From NCBI GenBank assembly GCA_963843365.1, contig CAWJKG010000002.1:186001-250000 (forward strand): a DNA stretch of 64,000 bases, written 5' to 3'. The notes under the pieces were generated by a model, which had not been told where the DNA came from, ran no database searches, and saw nothing but the letters and a program-made list of their open reading frames with translations. Source of the DNA: Bog-473 sp963843365 (GTDB lineage: Bacteria > Actinomycetota > Acidimicrobiia > Acidimicrobiales > RAAP-2). Of this stretch, positions 36,001-44,179 are shown in pieces (within the stretch, counting starts at the first letter, position 1; each line of letters begins with the position of its first letter). Position numbers and translations under genes: made by a program.

Positions 36001-36633
36001 GGCGAACTCCCCGCGGTGCTCGACCTGGTGCTCGCGGCGGTAGCCGAGCGCCACCAGCGCGGGCAGCAGTTCCGCCACGTCGACCTGTTGTCCCGGGCGC
36101 ACGACGATGGGGGCGGTCCCTTCCAGCGGCGCCAGCCGCTGCAGGAGGGCGCGCACCGGGGCGACGATGACGCGGGGCGGCGGCGGCAAGGCCGGATCGG
36201 CATGGCCGCGCAGCGCGTGCAGGACGGCGAGGCGGCGGCCCATCGTCTCGGTCTCGGGGCTGACCCGTTCGAACGGCAGGGTCTCCCACGCCGGCAGGAC
36301 CGAGACCGGGCCGGCCAGGGCACCGACGACGGGGCCCGAATCCGGGTCCTCCGTCTCACCCTCGGCCGGTGCGATCAGACACGAGAGGTCGTCGCCCAGC
36401 CGCTCGGCGTCGAGTCCCGTGGCGGTGACGACGAGCAGCGGGGTGCGCTCGGTGAAGGCGGCCAGCGCTGCCGCCACGGCGGCCTGCGCCGCCTCGGGGA
36501 CGGCCACCGTGGCGTCGTTCGCCCCGATGAGCGCGGCCAGGGCGGGGTCGCCGCGCAGCGAGCGGGGAATGGCGGCCAGGCTGCCGGACGGCGTGGCGGC
36601 GGGCGGGGCGCTGGCCGGCCCGGTCGCCGTCAT
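33034..36633 (-). CDS. mfd: Transcription-repair coupling factor Mfd
   Basis: A 1199-residue Mfd that removes stalled RNA polymerase and recruits UvrA. The N-terminal UvrB-like part leads to the RNA-polymerase interaction domain (GSFVVHRQHGVARFEGVTTR). The translocase has Walker A in CGDVGFGKTEVAVRA, the TTLLASQHAQTF motif, DEEQRFGVTHKE and LTASPIPRTLEMALTG, then the C-terminal TRG and D7 domains. A Ser/Glu/Gly repeat (GESGESGESGESGED, about residues 366-380) comes from nine-base DNA repeats. The ATG at 36633 overlaps the pth stop as ATGA. Length and motifs are normal otherwise. Confidence 0.93.
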   Translation of the reverse strand: MTATGPASAPPAATPSGSLAAIPRSLRGDPALAALIGANDATVAVPEAAQAAVAAALAAFTERTPLLVVTATGLDAERLGDDLSCLIAPAEGETEDPDSGPVVGALAGPVSVLPAWETLPFERVSPETETMGRRLAVLHALRGHADPALPPPPRVIVAPVRALLQRLAPLEGTAPIVVRPGQQVDVAELLPALVALGYRREHQVEHRGEFAVRGGIVDVFPSTADVPVRIDLWGDEVDRLTAFSVSDQRSSHDLRAVALYGCRELVLTPALRQAARALVTRRPWGAAVWEHLAEGEQFDGMESWLPFLDDVPRVLPDLLPAGAEVVLVEPRRIRDRGVQLLDEEAALAETLAATWGATGGGESGESGESGESGEDSFPRLHVPFERLLRESPAGVTTLPPVPEGPETPTLTVRRFDPVAGDPARLAGGVTALVAQGYAVTLCAATVAGAGRLSEALAAEGVHAPVVAAATGAAGAVVVAAPLTSGFILPEAKVAVLSETDVTGRRVPHRRARPRARAADGFFDDLEAGSFVVHRQHGVARFEGVTTRTMGGTTRDYLILQYRGSDRLYLPVEQIEAITPYSGGESPSLSKMGGADWQRTRAKARAAASEVAAELVELYRRRLAVEGRAFGPDTPWQTEMEASFGFVETDDQLKAIADVKADMEEARPMDRLVCGDVGFGKTEVAVRAVFKAVQDGTQAAVLAPTTLLASQHAQTFADRFAPYPVRVELLSRFLSPSQQREVVQGLADGTVDVVVGTHRLLAQDVRFKELGLLVVDEEQRFGVTHKEAVKRMAEGVDVLTLTASPIPRTLEMALTGIRDLSMVNTPPADRRPILTYVGEHDPSAVSEALRREMLREGQAFYVHNRVSDIDRVARDVRALVPEARVAVAHGQMDEGSLETVVLDFWERKYDVLVCTTIIESGIDMPSVNTLIVDRADLLGLGQLHQIRGRVGRSGQRAYAYLLHPADRVLSEQAYERLRTIGEHTELGSGFKIAMRDLEIRGAGNLLGSDQSGHIAAVGYDLYVQLVAEAVAEARGEPRPTPSTVSIDVPGDAHLPKDYVAAEDARLEAYRRLAAATSMADVDDIGAEWVDRYGPLPRAAEGLLALARLRASALARGISEVVMSAVRAAGGRPPTVRVSPVALAASAQVRLRRLAPGATYREDLAQLLIPLTNGDAAPDTVRGLLEDLLPLADVGPAGDSL

Positions 36634-37256
36634 GGCGCGGGAGGCAGGGAGTGACACCACAGCATGGCGGCGTCCATCCCGTCGGCGGCGATGCGCTCGA
36701 CGGCGTCGGCCGCCACCTCGACCGAGGAAGCCAGCAACTCACGGACCGCCTTGGGGGGGCGTCGCAGGACGTGGGACGCCCCCTGCGCGGCACTGGGGGG
36801 CTTGCCCACTCCGATGCGCACGCGCAGGAAGTCAGAGGAGTGGAGGTGCGACTGCACGGAACGCAGCCCGTTGTGGCCGGCCAGGCCTCCCCCCTCTTTC
36901 AGCCGCACGGTGCCAGGAGGCAGGTCGAGCTCGTCATGGACGATCACGATGGACGCGGGCTCGTCGATCCCGAAGCGCGACGCCAGCGCCCGGACGGACA
37001 GCCCGGAATCGTTCATGTACGTGGTGGGGACGGCCAGGGCGACGCGGCGACCAGCCAGCGTGACCACGGCGACCCGGGCCTGTATGCCCTTCTCGGCCCG
37101 CAGCGACGCGCCGTGGCGCGCCGCCAGCACCTCGACGGTGTCGGACCCGGCGTTGTGCAGGCTGCCGGCGAATTCCGCGCCGGGATTCCCGAGCCCGACG
37201 ACGAGCAGGTCCGCCGGTGTCCCCCGGTGCTCGGACCGGGCAAAGGGGCGGCGCAG
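36630..37256 (-). CDS. pth: Peptidyl-tRNA hydrolase, probable CTG start
   Basis: Pth frees tRNA from stalled peptidyl-tRNA. The conserved N-terminus LLVVGLGNPGAEFAGSLHN is in frame with the rest (TYMNDSGLSV, HDELDLPPGTVRLKEGGGLAGHNGLRS), but no ATG, GTG or TTG lies between it and the rplY stop. The first candidate is a CTG at 37256, three bases after that stop with GAAGAGAG a short distance before, giving LRRPFARSEHRGTPADL and 208 residues. Starting at the GTG at 37130 would delete the active-site Asn and the nearby His. The catalytic His is in SLHNAG. A lost start through sequence error is the alternative. Confidence 0.8.
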   Translation of the reverse strand: MRRPFARSEHRGTPADLLVVGLGNPGAEFAGSLHNAGSDTVEVLAARHGASLRAEKGIQARVAVVTLAGRRVALAVPTTYMNDSGLSVRALASRFGIDEPASIVIVHDELDLPPGTVRLKEGGGLAGHNGLRSVQSHLHSSDFLRVRIGVGKPPSAAQGASHVLRRPPKAVRELLASSVEVAADAVERIAADGMDAAMLWCHSLPPAP

Positions 37257-37259
37257 GGC

Positions 37260-37928
37260 CTAGCTCTCTTCGCTGCCCGCCTCGGCCGACGCGTCCCCGG
37301 CCGCCTCGGCACCGGTGGCCGCCTCGACACCCTCTTCGCCCTCGGCTTCGGCAGCCTCTTCCTCCACGGTGACCCGCGGCGGCTGCCCGATGGCGACCGC
37401 GGACTCGGGATCCACGTCGGTCGTCACGCCGGTGGGCAGTGTCAGGTCGGAGACCCGGACCTGCCCGCCGATGGTGAGGGCGCTGATGTCGGCCTCGATG
37501 GCGGAGGGGATCGCGGTGGGCAGCGCGTTGATGGCCAACGTGAACATTTGCTGTTCGACGAGACCGTCGCCGTGGTGCACCTCGAGGGCCTCACCCACGA
37601 GGATGACCGGCACGTCGGCACTGATGACCTCGTCGCGGCGCACGATGATGAAGTCCACGTGCGTCACGGTCTGCGCCACCGGGTGGCGCTGCATGTCGCG
37701 GGCCAGGGCGAGATACGTGCCCGAGCCGGTGTCGAGCGACAGGAGCTGGTTGGATCCGGCCTCGCTGTTGAGGGCGACGCGGAGCTCGCGGGCGACGACG
37801 GCCACCGGGAGCGGCTCGGTCCCGTGGCCGTAGATCACGCCGGGGATCTTGCCTTCGCGCCGCAGGCGGCGGACGGCGCGCGAGCCCGTGGGGCGCCCGA
37901 TTTCGGCGGCGAGTACGACTTCGGCCAT
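37260..37928 (-). CDS. rplY: Ribosomal protein bL25 (CTC form)
   Basis: A 222-residue bL25 of the long CTC type that binds 5S rRNA. The N-terminal domain begins MAEVVLAAEIGRPTGSRAVR and has KIPGVIYGHG; the TL5/CTC extension follows and ends in a Glu/Ala-rich acidic tail. The ATG at 37928 is fixed by AGGAGAT five bases upstream. The gene lies 115 bases after prs, so it may have its own promoter; a TACGCT box occurs in that gap. It is immediately followed by pth. Confidence 0.92.
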   Translation of the reverse strand: MAEVVLAAEIGRPTGSRAVRRLRREGKIPGVIYGHGTEPLPVAVVARELRVALNSEAGSNQLLSLDTGSGTYLALARDMQRHPVAQTVTHVDFIIVRRDEVISADVPVILVGEALEVHHGDGLVEQQMFTLAINALPTAIPSAIEADISALTIGGQVRVSDLTLPTGVTTDVDPESAVAIGQPPRVTVEEEAAEAEGEEGVEAATGAEAAGDASAEAGSEES

Positions 37929-38043
37929 GGCGGATCTCCTCAGGTGGCGAGAATGGTGGTCGCGGACGGCGGGGGGCCTCCGGCGAACGGCCTCCCAGCG
38001 TAGCCGCGCCGCGGCGGCCCGGACCACCGGCCCGATCGCGCCC

Positions 38044-39015
38044 CTAGACCAGGTTGTCCCCGCCGAAGAGCTCGGAGACCGACGTGTCCTCGAAGACGGC
38101 GTCGATGGCGTCGGCGATGATCTTGGCCACGGACAGGACCTCGAGCTTGTCGAAGATCCGGTCCTCGGCCACCGGCAGGGTGTCGGTCACCACCACCCGG
38201 GAAATGGGCGCCGCCTTGAGGCGGTCCACGGCGGGGTCCGAGAGGATGGCGTGGGTGGCCATCACCGAGATCTCCGAGGCGCCGGCGTCGTTCAGGAGCT
38301 CGGCGGCGGCGCAGATGGTGCCGGCCGTGTCGATCATGTCGTCGATCAGGACGCAGTGGCGGCCCTCGACGTCACCGACGACGTGGCGGGCCCTGACCTC
38401 GTTGTAGGTGCCACGCGGGCGGGTCTTGTGGATCAGGGCCAGGTCGAAGCCGAGATGCTGGCTGTAGCGCTCGGCCACCTTGACCCGCCCGGCGTCCGGC
38501 GCCACGACCACGACGTCGCCACCGAAGTTCTCGCGCATGTACGACTCCAGCACCGGTGCCGCCACCAGGTGGTCGAAGGGGGTGTCGAAGAAGCCCTGGA
38601 TCTGCCCGGAGTGCAGGTCGACGCTGATCACCCGGTCGGCCCCCGCCGCCGAGAGCATGTCGGCCACCAGCTTGGCCGTGATCGGCTCGCGCCCGGTGCT
38701 CTTGCGGTCCTGGCGCGAGTACCCGTAGTAGGGGCAGACCGCCGTGATGCGCTTGGCCGACGCCCGCTTGGCGGCGTCGATCATGATGAGGTGCTCCATG
38801 AGGGAGTCGTTCACCGGGCTGGCGTGCGTCTGCACAATGAACACGTCACAGCCCCGGATGGAGATGTCGTACTTGCAGTAGATCTCGCCGTTGGCGAACT
38901 CGCGCAGGTTCGCCTCCCCCAGCTCCACGCCGAGATGCCCGGCGATGGCACGGGCCAGCGACGGGTGCGCCCGCCCTGAAATGAGCTCGAGTCGGCGCCG
39001 CGGGATCAACTCCAC
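38044..39015 (-). CDS. prs: Ribose-phosphate pyrophosphokinase
   Basis: PRPP synthetase, making phosphoribosyl pyrophosphate from ribose 5-phosphate and ATP for nucleotide, His and Trp synthesis. The start ELIPRRRLELISGRAHP is typical. YYGYSRQDRKSTGREPI is the ATP region, VVVVAPDAGRVKVAERYS the ribose-binding loop, and VLIDDMIDTAGTICAAA the PRPP signature. 323 residues, normal. The GTG at 39015 is chosen because TAGCGT ends seven bases before it. That box begins with the TAG stop of glmU, so the two genes share those bases. Confidence 0.93.
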   Translation of the reverse strand: MELIPRRRLELISGRAHPSLARAIAGHLGVELGEANLREFANGEIYCKYDISIRGCDVFIVQTHASPVNDSLMEHLIMIDAAKRASAKRITAVCPYYGYSRQDRKSTGREPITAKLVADMLSAAGADRVISVDLHSGQIQGFFDTPFDHLVAAPVLESYMRENFGGDVVVVAPDAGRVKVAERYSQHLGFDLALIHKTRPRGTYNEVRARHVVGDVEGRHCVLIDDMIDTAGTICAAAELLNDAGASEISVMATHAILSDPAVDRLKAAPISRVVVTDTLPVAEDRIFDKLEVLSVAKIIADAIDAVFEDTSVSELFGGDNLV

Positions 39016-39022
39016 CCCAACA

Positions 39023-39028
39023 ACGCTA
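39023..39028 (-). promoter_or_regulatory. -10 box of prs promoter overlapping the glmU stop
   Basis: TAGCGT; its TAG is also the glmU stop codon. Seven bases separate it from the prs GTG. It may give prs its own leaderless transcript within the operon. Confidence 0.4.
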
Positions 39029-40231
39029 CTGCCCCGCACCGTCCCCCGTCTCCGGCGTCCTCGGCCCCTTCGACCGGGGCGTGCGCTCTTCGGGGCCGAT
39101 CAGCCGAGGTGGCTCTGCCCCGGTGGCTCGGCCCCGGTGGCCCTCCACCACCGAGTGCGGGCCCAGCTCGGCGCCCGGGGCCACCTCGGCGCCGGGCTCC
39201 AGCACGCTGTAGGGGCCGATCCGCGCGCCGGCGCCGATGGTGGCCCGGGTGCAGACGCTCTCCGCCACCACGGCGCCGTCCCCGACCGTGGTCTCGGTCA
39301 GCACGCTGTTCGGTCCGATCTCGGCCCCGGCGCCGACGACGCAGTTGCCGCGCAGGATCACGCCGGGCAGGAGTGAGACCTCCGCCTCCAGGTGCACCTC
39401 GGCGTCGACGTAGGTGCGCTCGGGATCCCACATGGTCACGCCCCGTCGCATCCAGCGCTCGTTGATGCGGTCGCGCAGCTCGGCCTCGGCCACGGCCAGC
39501 TGGGCCCGGTCGTTCACGCCCGCCGCCTCCATGGAGTCGGGCAGGACGAGGGAGCGCACGGCGTAGCCCGCGCTGCTCAGGACCCCGATGGCGTCCGTGA
39601 GGTAGTACTCGCCCTGTGCGTTGGCCGGGCTGAGGCGGCGCAGCGTCGGCGCCAGAATGCTGCGCCGGAAGCAGTAGATGGAGGTGTTGACCTCGTCGAT
39701 GGCCTTCTCCTCCTCGGTGGCGTCTGCCTCCTCCACCACCCGGATGACGGCGTCGTCCTTGCCGTGCACCACCCGGCCGTAGCCGAGCGGGTTCTCCACC
39801 ACGGCGGTGAGCACGGTGGCGCCGGCGTCCTCGGCCCGGTGGGCCCGGACGAGGGCGGCCAGTGTCTGGGGGCGCAGCAGCGGCGTGTCCCCCGGCAGCA
39901 CCACGACGTCCTCCACCTCGTCGTCATCGTCGTGGGGCAGCCCGGTCAGCCCGACGGCCAGGGCGTCCCCCGTCCCGGTGCGCGTCAGCTGCTCCACGAA
40001 CTCGATCTCCATGGTCGGCGGCGCGTGCTGCACCAGCGTCTTGGTGACCCATTCGGCCCGGTGCCCCACCACCACGACGACCCGCCGCACGTCGACCTCG
40101 GCCATGGCGTCGAGCACGTGCAGGATCATCGGGCGCCCACACAGCAGGTGCAGGGGCTTGGGGCGCTCGGACCGCATGCGGGTCCCCTCCCCGGCGGCCA
40201 GGACGACGGCGGACAGGCGGCGTTCGGGCAT
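39026..40231 (-). CDS. glmU: GlmU-type UDP-GlcNAc pyrophosphorylase, short acetyltransferase half
   Basis: 401 residues. The uridylyltransferase domain is complete: VVLAAGEGTRMRSERPKPLH, then TGTGDALAVGL, VVLPGDTPLLRP, GYGRVVHG and EVNTSIYCFRR. It makes UDP-GlcNAc. The left-handed beta-helix has only a few coils (SLLPGVILRGNCVVGAG to GPYSVLEPGAEVAPGAEL) and then a charged low-complexity tail. The acetyl-CoA site and catalytic His of normal GlmU (about 450-460 residues) are missing, and prs follows at once, leaving no room for them in another frame. It may therefore only do the uridylyl step. A TAAGAA lies six bases before the ATG. Confidence 0.85.
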   Translation of the reverse strand: MPERRLSAVVLAAGEGTRMRSERPKPLHLLCGRPMILHVLDAMAEVDVRRVVVVVGHRAEWVTKTLVQHAPPTMEIEFVEQLTRTGTGDALAVGLTGLPHDDDDEVEDVVVLPGDTPLLRPQTLAALVRAHRAEDAGATVLTAVVENPLGYGRVVHGKDDAVIRVVEEADATEEEKAIDEVNTSIYCFRRSILAPTLRRLSPANAQGEYYLTDAIGVLSSAGYAVRSLVLPDSMEAAGVNDRAQLAVAEAELRDRINERWMRRGVTMWDPERTYVDAEVHLEAEVSLLPGVILRGNCVVGAGAEIGPNSVLTETTVGDGAVVAESVCTRATIGAGARIGPYSVLEPGAEVAPGAELGPHSVVEGHRGRATGAEPPRLIGPEERTPRSKGPRTPETGDGAGQ

Positions 40232-40285
40232 CGCGCATTCTTAGCCCGCCGAACTCTCCGGCGTGCGTATGGGACACTCGTGGGC

Positions 40286-41194
40286 GTGCCGGAAATGGTG
40301 CCCTACGACGAGTTCGGGCTGTTCCACGAGAACGCCGCCGAGTACGGCCTGCCCTACGACGGGCCGCCCCAGGTGCGCCGGGTCGACGTCGAGGTCTCGC
40401 CCGGCTGCGCCCTGTCGAGCCTGCTCTGGGGCAGCGGTCCGCCCGAGCTCGTGCTCGTGCACGGGGGCGCCCAGAACGCCCACACCTGGGACACGGTGGC
40501 CATGGCCCTGGGCCGGCCGCTGCTGGCCGTCGACCTGCCGGGGCACGGGCACTCCGACGGCGGGCTCGACGGGTCGATCTCGGCCGTCGGCAACGGGCGC
40601 GACCTGGCCACCGTGATCGCGGCGCTGGCGCCCGAGGCCCGCGGCGTCGTGGGCATGTCGCTCGGCGGCGTCTCGTCGCTGGCGCTGGCCGCCCACGCCC
40701 CCGAGCTCGTGCGCAAGCTGGTGCTGGTCGACGTCACACCCGGCGTCGACGCGGAGAAGGCGGCGCCGATCACCAACTTCATCAATGGGCCGGCCAGCTT
40801 CGACAGCTTCGACGAGCTGCTCGCCCGCACCATCGCGCACAACCCGGGCCGCTCGGAGTCGTCGCTGCGCCGCGGCATCCTGCACAACGCCGTCCAGCGC
40901 GAGGACGGCAGCTGGGTCTGGCGCTACGCCCGCTTCCGCACCGAGCCCTCCGGCCCCGCCGCGCACCCCGAGTTCGGCGATCTGTGGGATGCCGTCTCCG
41001 GTCTCAGAGTCCCGCTGCTGCTCGTGCGCGGCCTGGCCTGGTCCGTGGTCGACGACGACGACGTCGCGGAGCTGCTGCGGCGCCAGCCCACCGCCACCGT
41101 CATCGGCGTGGAGGGGGCCGGGCACAGCGTGCAGGGCGACCGGCCGCTGGAGCTGGCCGCCATTGTGGACGAGTTCGTCTTCGCTGACGGCTGA
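40286..41194 (+). CDS. Alpha/beta hydrolase
   Basis: A 302-residue alpha/beta-hydrolase. The oxyanion region is VLVHGGAQNAHTWDTVA, the nucleophile elbow GMSLGGVSSLALA holds the catalytic Ser, and the C-terminal EGAGHSVQGDRPLELA holds the His. The acidic residue is probably in the VVDDDDVAELL region. Substrate unknown; the closest general types are epoxide-hydrolase-like and esterase-like proteins. GTG at 40286 is used (GTG 40280 and ATG 40295 also possible). It is divergent from glmU and is followed by a chain of repeated start sites. Confidence 0.82.
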   Translation: MPEMVPYDEFGLFHENAAEYGLPYDGPPQVRRVDVEVSPGCALSSLLWGSGPPELVLVHGGAQNAHTWDTVAMALGRPLLAVDLPGHGHSDGGLDGSISAVGNGRDLATVIAALAPEARGVVGMSLGGVSSLALAAHAPELVRKLVLVDVTPGVDAEKAAPITNFINGPASFDSFDELLARTIAHNPGRSESSLRRGILHNAVQREDGSWVWRYARFRTEPSGPAAHPEFGDLWDAVSGLRVPLLLVRGLAWSVVDDDDVAELLRRQPTATVIGVEGAGHSVQGDRPLELAAIVDEFVFADG

Positions 41195-41263
41195 TGGCCC
41201 GGACACCGCTGATGGACAGGCGCAGCTGATGGACGGACGCCGCTGATGGAGAGGCGCTGATGG
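41190..41263 (+). repeat. Tandem degenerate repeats each carrying a TGATG stop-start
   Basis: Five copies of CTGATGG with ATGs at 41194, 41212, 41229, 41246 and 41260, spaced 18, 17, 17 and 14 bases. Each short frame ends in TGA overlapping the next ATG: MDRRS, MDGRR and MERR precede the true MDRK start. The first ATG overlaps the hydrolase stop. It looks like repeated duplication of an initiation region. Confidence 0.75.
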
Positions 41264-41646
41264 ACAGGAAGGTCTGGTTGTCGCGCCGCGCCATCAGGCT
41301 CCACGTGGTCATCCTCATTGTGGTGCCGGCGTTCCTGGCGCTCTGCCTGTGGCAGGTCAGCCGCGCGCTCGGAGGCAACAGTCTCAGTTGGGCCTACGTG
41401 TTCGAGTGGCCGCTCTTCGCGGCCTATGCCGTCTACATGTGGTGGCGCTTCGTGCACGAGGCTCCCCCGGAGGGCTCGCCGGGCGACACCGCCGCGGCCG
41501 ATTCCGGCGGGAAGACCGCGGCCGCCGGCCGGGAGCGCGCGTCGGCGGCCGAGACGCCCGAGGAAATGCGGGAAGACGCCGACCTGGCGGCCTACAACGA
41601 CTATCTGGCGCAGCTGGCCGAGCGGGACAAGGCCGGCGGCCGCTGA
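41260..41646 (+). CDS. Small actinobacterial membrane protein of unknown function
   Basis: 128 residues. Two membrane spans: LHVVILIVVPAFLALCLWQV (about 14-33) and WAYVFEWPLFAAYAVYMWW (about 44-62). The RALGGNSLSWAYVFEWP block is typical of a conserved but uncharacterised actinobacterial family. The C-terminal half is Ala/Glu-rich and ends in a short helix, EEMREDADLAAYNDYLAQLAE without the full motif being known. ATG at 41260 is the last of the repeated TGATG starts; translation is probably coupled to the hydrolase. Convergent with the glycosyltransferase gene. No function is known. Confidence 0.75.
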   Translation: MDRKVWLSRRAIRLHVVILIVVPAFLALCLWQVSRALGGNSLSWAYVFEWPLFAAYAVYMWWRFVHEAPPEGSPGDTAAADSGGKTAAAGRERASAAETPEEMREDADLAAYNDYLAQLAERDKAGGR

Positions 41647-41662
41647 GGCCGAGCGGGTCCGG

Positions 41663-43775
41663 TCAGAGCCTCTGCGCCCTCCACCGGGTGAGCTGTTCCT
41701 GCAGCGTCGAGTGGAGGCCCGTCAGAACCGCCGGCTCCCGGTAGCGCTGGGCGCGCTGCACCAGCGCGGCGACGCTCCTCGTCGATGTGCGGGCCGCCGG
41801 CTGCGATGGCGCGCACGTGCGCGAGCAGCTCGGCCCGGTCCCGGTACGTCCGGGCCCGCTCGCCCACACTGGCGCGGGACTCCTCCCGGTCGGGCAGCAC
41901 GGGGATCGTCCCGCACAGCATGGCTTCGATCACGGACATGGGCAGCCCCATCTTCCCGTCGGGTGACAACGTGTAGAGGAGGGCGGTCGCTTCGGCCATG
42001 GAGGACAGTGCCTCGGAGCGTGGCACGTTGACCCGGACGCCGATCGACGGGTCGAACTCGGCGACGAGGCGCTCGACCATGTCGGGCACGTCCTCGAGCC
42101 CGTTGGAACGGGCGACGAGGATCATGCGCTCGAAGTCGGCGAGTTCGGCCATGGATTCGACGAGGAACCGAAAGTCCTTCTTGGGCAGGCCGGCCGACAC
42201 CGAGAGGACCAGATCGTCCCTCCTCGTGGCCTCCGGGATCACCGTCCACGGGCCGATGCTCGGCAGGAGCGGGGTCACACCGGCGGGCAGCGTCCCAACC
42301 TGGTGGGGATACACCATCACACCGATGCACAGCGGGTGGTCGAGGAGCCCTTGGACCAGGTCCGGTTCGGCATCGAACGAATGGACACGACAGGCGAAGG
42401 GGAGCTCATACTTCTCCAGCAAAGGGATCTGGCCCTCGCAGTGCGTCGCCCAGTGCAGGAGGGCCACGTCGGGCCGCGTCTCTTCGATCACCGTGTCGAC
42501 GTCGAGAGAGGGCATGGTCCGGCCCTCCATGACCGAGACCGCCTGCGCCAGCGCGGTGACGCTCACCTCTGCGCCGGCTTCCCTCAGGGCGTCGATATCC
42601 TCGCCGATGTAGGTCTCAGACACGACCGGGTACATGGCGGTGTGCACGAGGACCCGGAGGGGCCTCGTGGTGTGCGTCCGGGACCGCACTCTGAGTACAG
42701 ACTCCCGCTGCCCGGGGATGTCACTGAGGCGGTCAGGAAGGACGGTCCGGTAGTAGGTGGCCAGGGCGGGAAGCGCCAGTGGTTCGGCGAGAGCGAACAG
42801 CCGCAGCGAGTGGTCCCAGTCGAACGCGGCGCGCAGCGTCTCGTCGTAGCGCACGTGTTGCCCGCTCGAACGCATGGCGATGGTGTTGCGGTCGATGTAG
42901 TTCGCCCGCTCGTGACGCGCCCTGTCGTAGTCCGCGAACTCCAGCGTCGCCAGCATGCCCGATCGGACGCCGTGCTGCGCCCCCGCGTCCTCAATCGACC
43001 GCGCGCCGTAGAGCGACTGGACCTCGGGAAAGGTGGCAAAGGCCCAGACGGCGCTGCGCAACCACTCCGGGTGCATCAGGTTGTCGTCGTCGAGACAAGT
43101 GATGATGTCCCCGGTCGCGTGTTCCAACCCGATGTTGAAGGCGGCGCCCGCCCCGCGACGCTCGGGTGCACGCACCACCCGCAGACGCTGGTCCGCAATG
43201 GTGCGGAGGAAGTCAACGGTCTCCTCGGTGTCCGAGTCGTCGACCACCACGAGCTCGAAGTTCTGGTAGGACTGGGCGAAGACCGAATCGAGGGCTTCCC
43301 GCAGCAACACCGGCCTGTTCCTCGTCGCCATCGTGACCGACACCAAGGGTCCGTCGGTTTCGTCCTTGGTCGCATTGGCGATCCAGTCCATCACCGTGGC
43401 CACCTCGAGCCGGGCCATCAGCGAGGCCATGACGTTCACCTCGCCGGATCCCGCCGGCCCGGCGCCGTCGAGTGGCTGAGACCCGAAATTGGACAGGGTC
43501 TTGACGCAGGAGCTCACCCAGCGCTGAAGGTCCGTGAGCCACTTCTCGTGCCCTTCCATGGAGGCGATGACGCCTGGGATCATGCCGAGATCCGCTGCGA
43601 CCTCACTCTGCACCTCGGCGATCGACTGCGACTGCCCCTCGTGCGCGCGCTCGAGCGCGGCCAGACGATGCTCGAGCTCCTCCACGCGCCGGGGCCCGCG
43701 GCGAGAATTCCTCCAACGCTGTGCCTGCCGGATGCCGATATGACGCAGCCGAAGCAGCGGTTGTCGTTTCTTCAC
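41663..43775 (-). CDS. GT2-GT4 glycosyltransferase, frameshift near 41777
   Basis: A protein of about 704 residues after correction. A short N-terminal coiled coil (VEELEHRLAALERAHEG) leads to a GT2 domain: VSVTMATRNRPVLLREALDS, ELVVVDDSDTEETV, the DXD in TCLDDDNLMHPEW, and DWDHSLRLFAL. A GT4-like half follows (LRVLVHTAMYPVVSETYIG, LVLSVSAGLPKKDFRF, GLPMSVIEAMLCGTIPVLPD). Near 41777 one extra base sends the frame into Arg/Pro-rich sequence that runs on over the neighbouring gene; the other frame gives SVAALVQRAQRYREPAVL and a stop at 41663. It stands alone, away from the main glycan island, upstream of a tRNA gene. GTG start. Confidence 0.8.
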
Positions 43776-44018
43776 TTCAGCTGGGGCCGTCCGGAGTGGC
43801 GATCGCGCTGTCGTGCGTACAGCTGCACGGGTGTCTCACGTCTGTCGATCCGGTCTTGTGGAGACCCACGTCGTCGCCCCGTTTCATGCGTGTCGCAACA
43901 CATCCGTTCCTCTGGCGAACCGGGATGGACACTACTGCGGCGGCACCAGCCATCATCCTCTTTCAGCGGGCTCTCAGGAATCCACCGGTCGGCGCAACTT
44001 CCGCCGCCGCGGGCAGTG

Positions 44019-44091
44019 CTCCGGGGGGAGGGCTCGAACCTCCAACATCCGGCTCCAAAGGCCGACGTTCTGCCGATTGAACTACCCCGGA
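44019..44091 (-). tRNA. tRNA-Gln (UUG anticodon)
   Basis: 73 nucleotides fold as a full cloverleaf on the minus strand: seven-pair acceptor stem TCCGGGG/CCCCGGA, D-arm GTTC/GAAC, anticodon stem TCGGC/GCCGG with loop CTTTGGA (anticodon TTG), five-base variable loop and T-arm GGAGG-TTCGAGC-CCTCC. Discriminator base is G, and U1-A72 fits tRNA-Gln. CCA is not encoded; the next bases are CAC. Confidence 0.95.
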
Positions 44092-44165
44092 CCGCAGCGC
44101 GCGCGTGCCCAAGGTTAGACAGGGCGCTGGGCCGTGCCGGGCCGAGGTGTGGCGTGGCACGGCGA

Positions 44166-44171
44166 TAGGTT
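44166..44171 (+). promoter_or_regulatory. -10 box of response-regulator promoter
   Basis: TAGGTT, eight bases before the GTG at 44180, pointing to leaderless transcription. Confidence 0.45.
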
Positions 44172-44179
44172 CTGTGCTC

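Noticed and set aside
32590..36654. Long plus-strand open frames opposite the foldase and mfd genes
   Set aside because: Mfd is intact on the other strand with all helicase motifs; the opposite translations are low-complexity and have no recognisable domains.
39026..39110. Frameshift explaining the short GlmU C-terminus
   Set aside because: prs begins right after and no frame in the remaining space continues the hexapeptide repeats.
39392..40285. N-terminal extension of the alpha/beta hydrolase frame
   Set aside because: The frame is open but runs antisense through glmU; the family fold starts after 40286.
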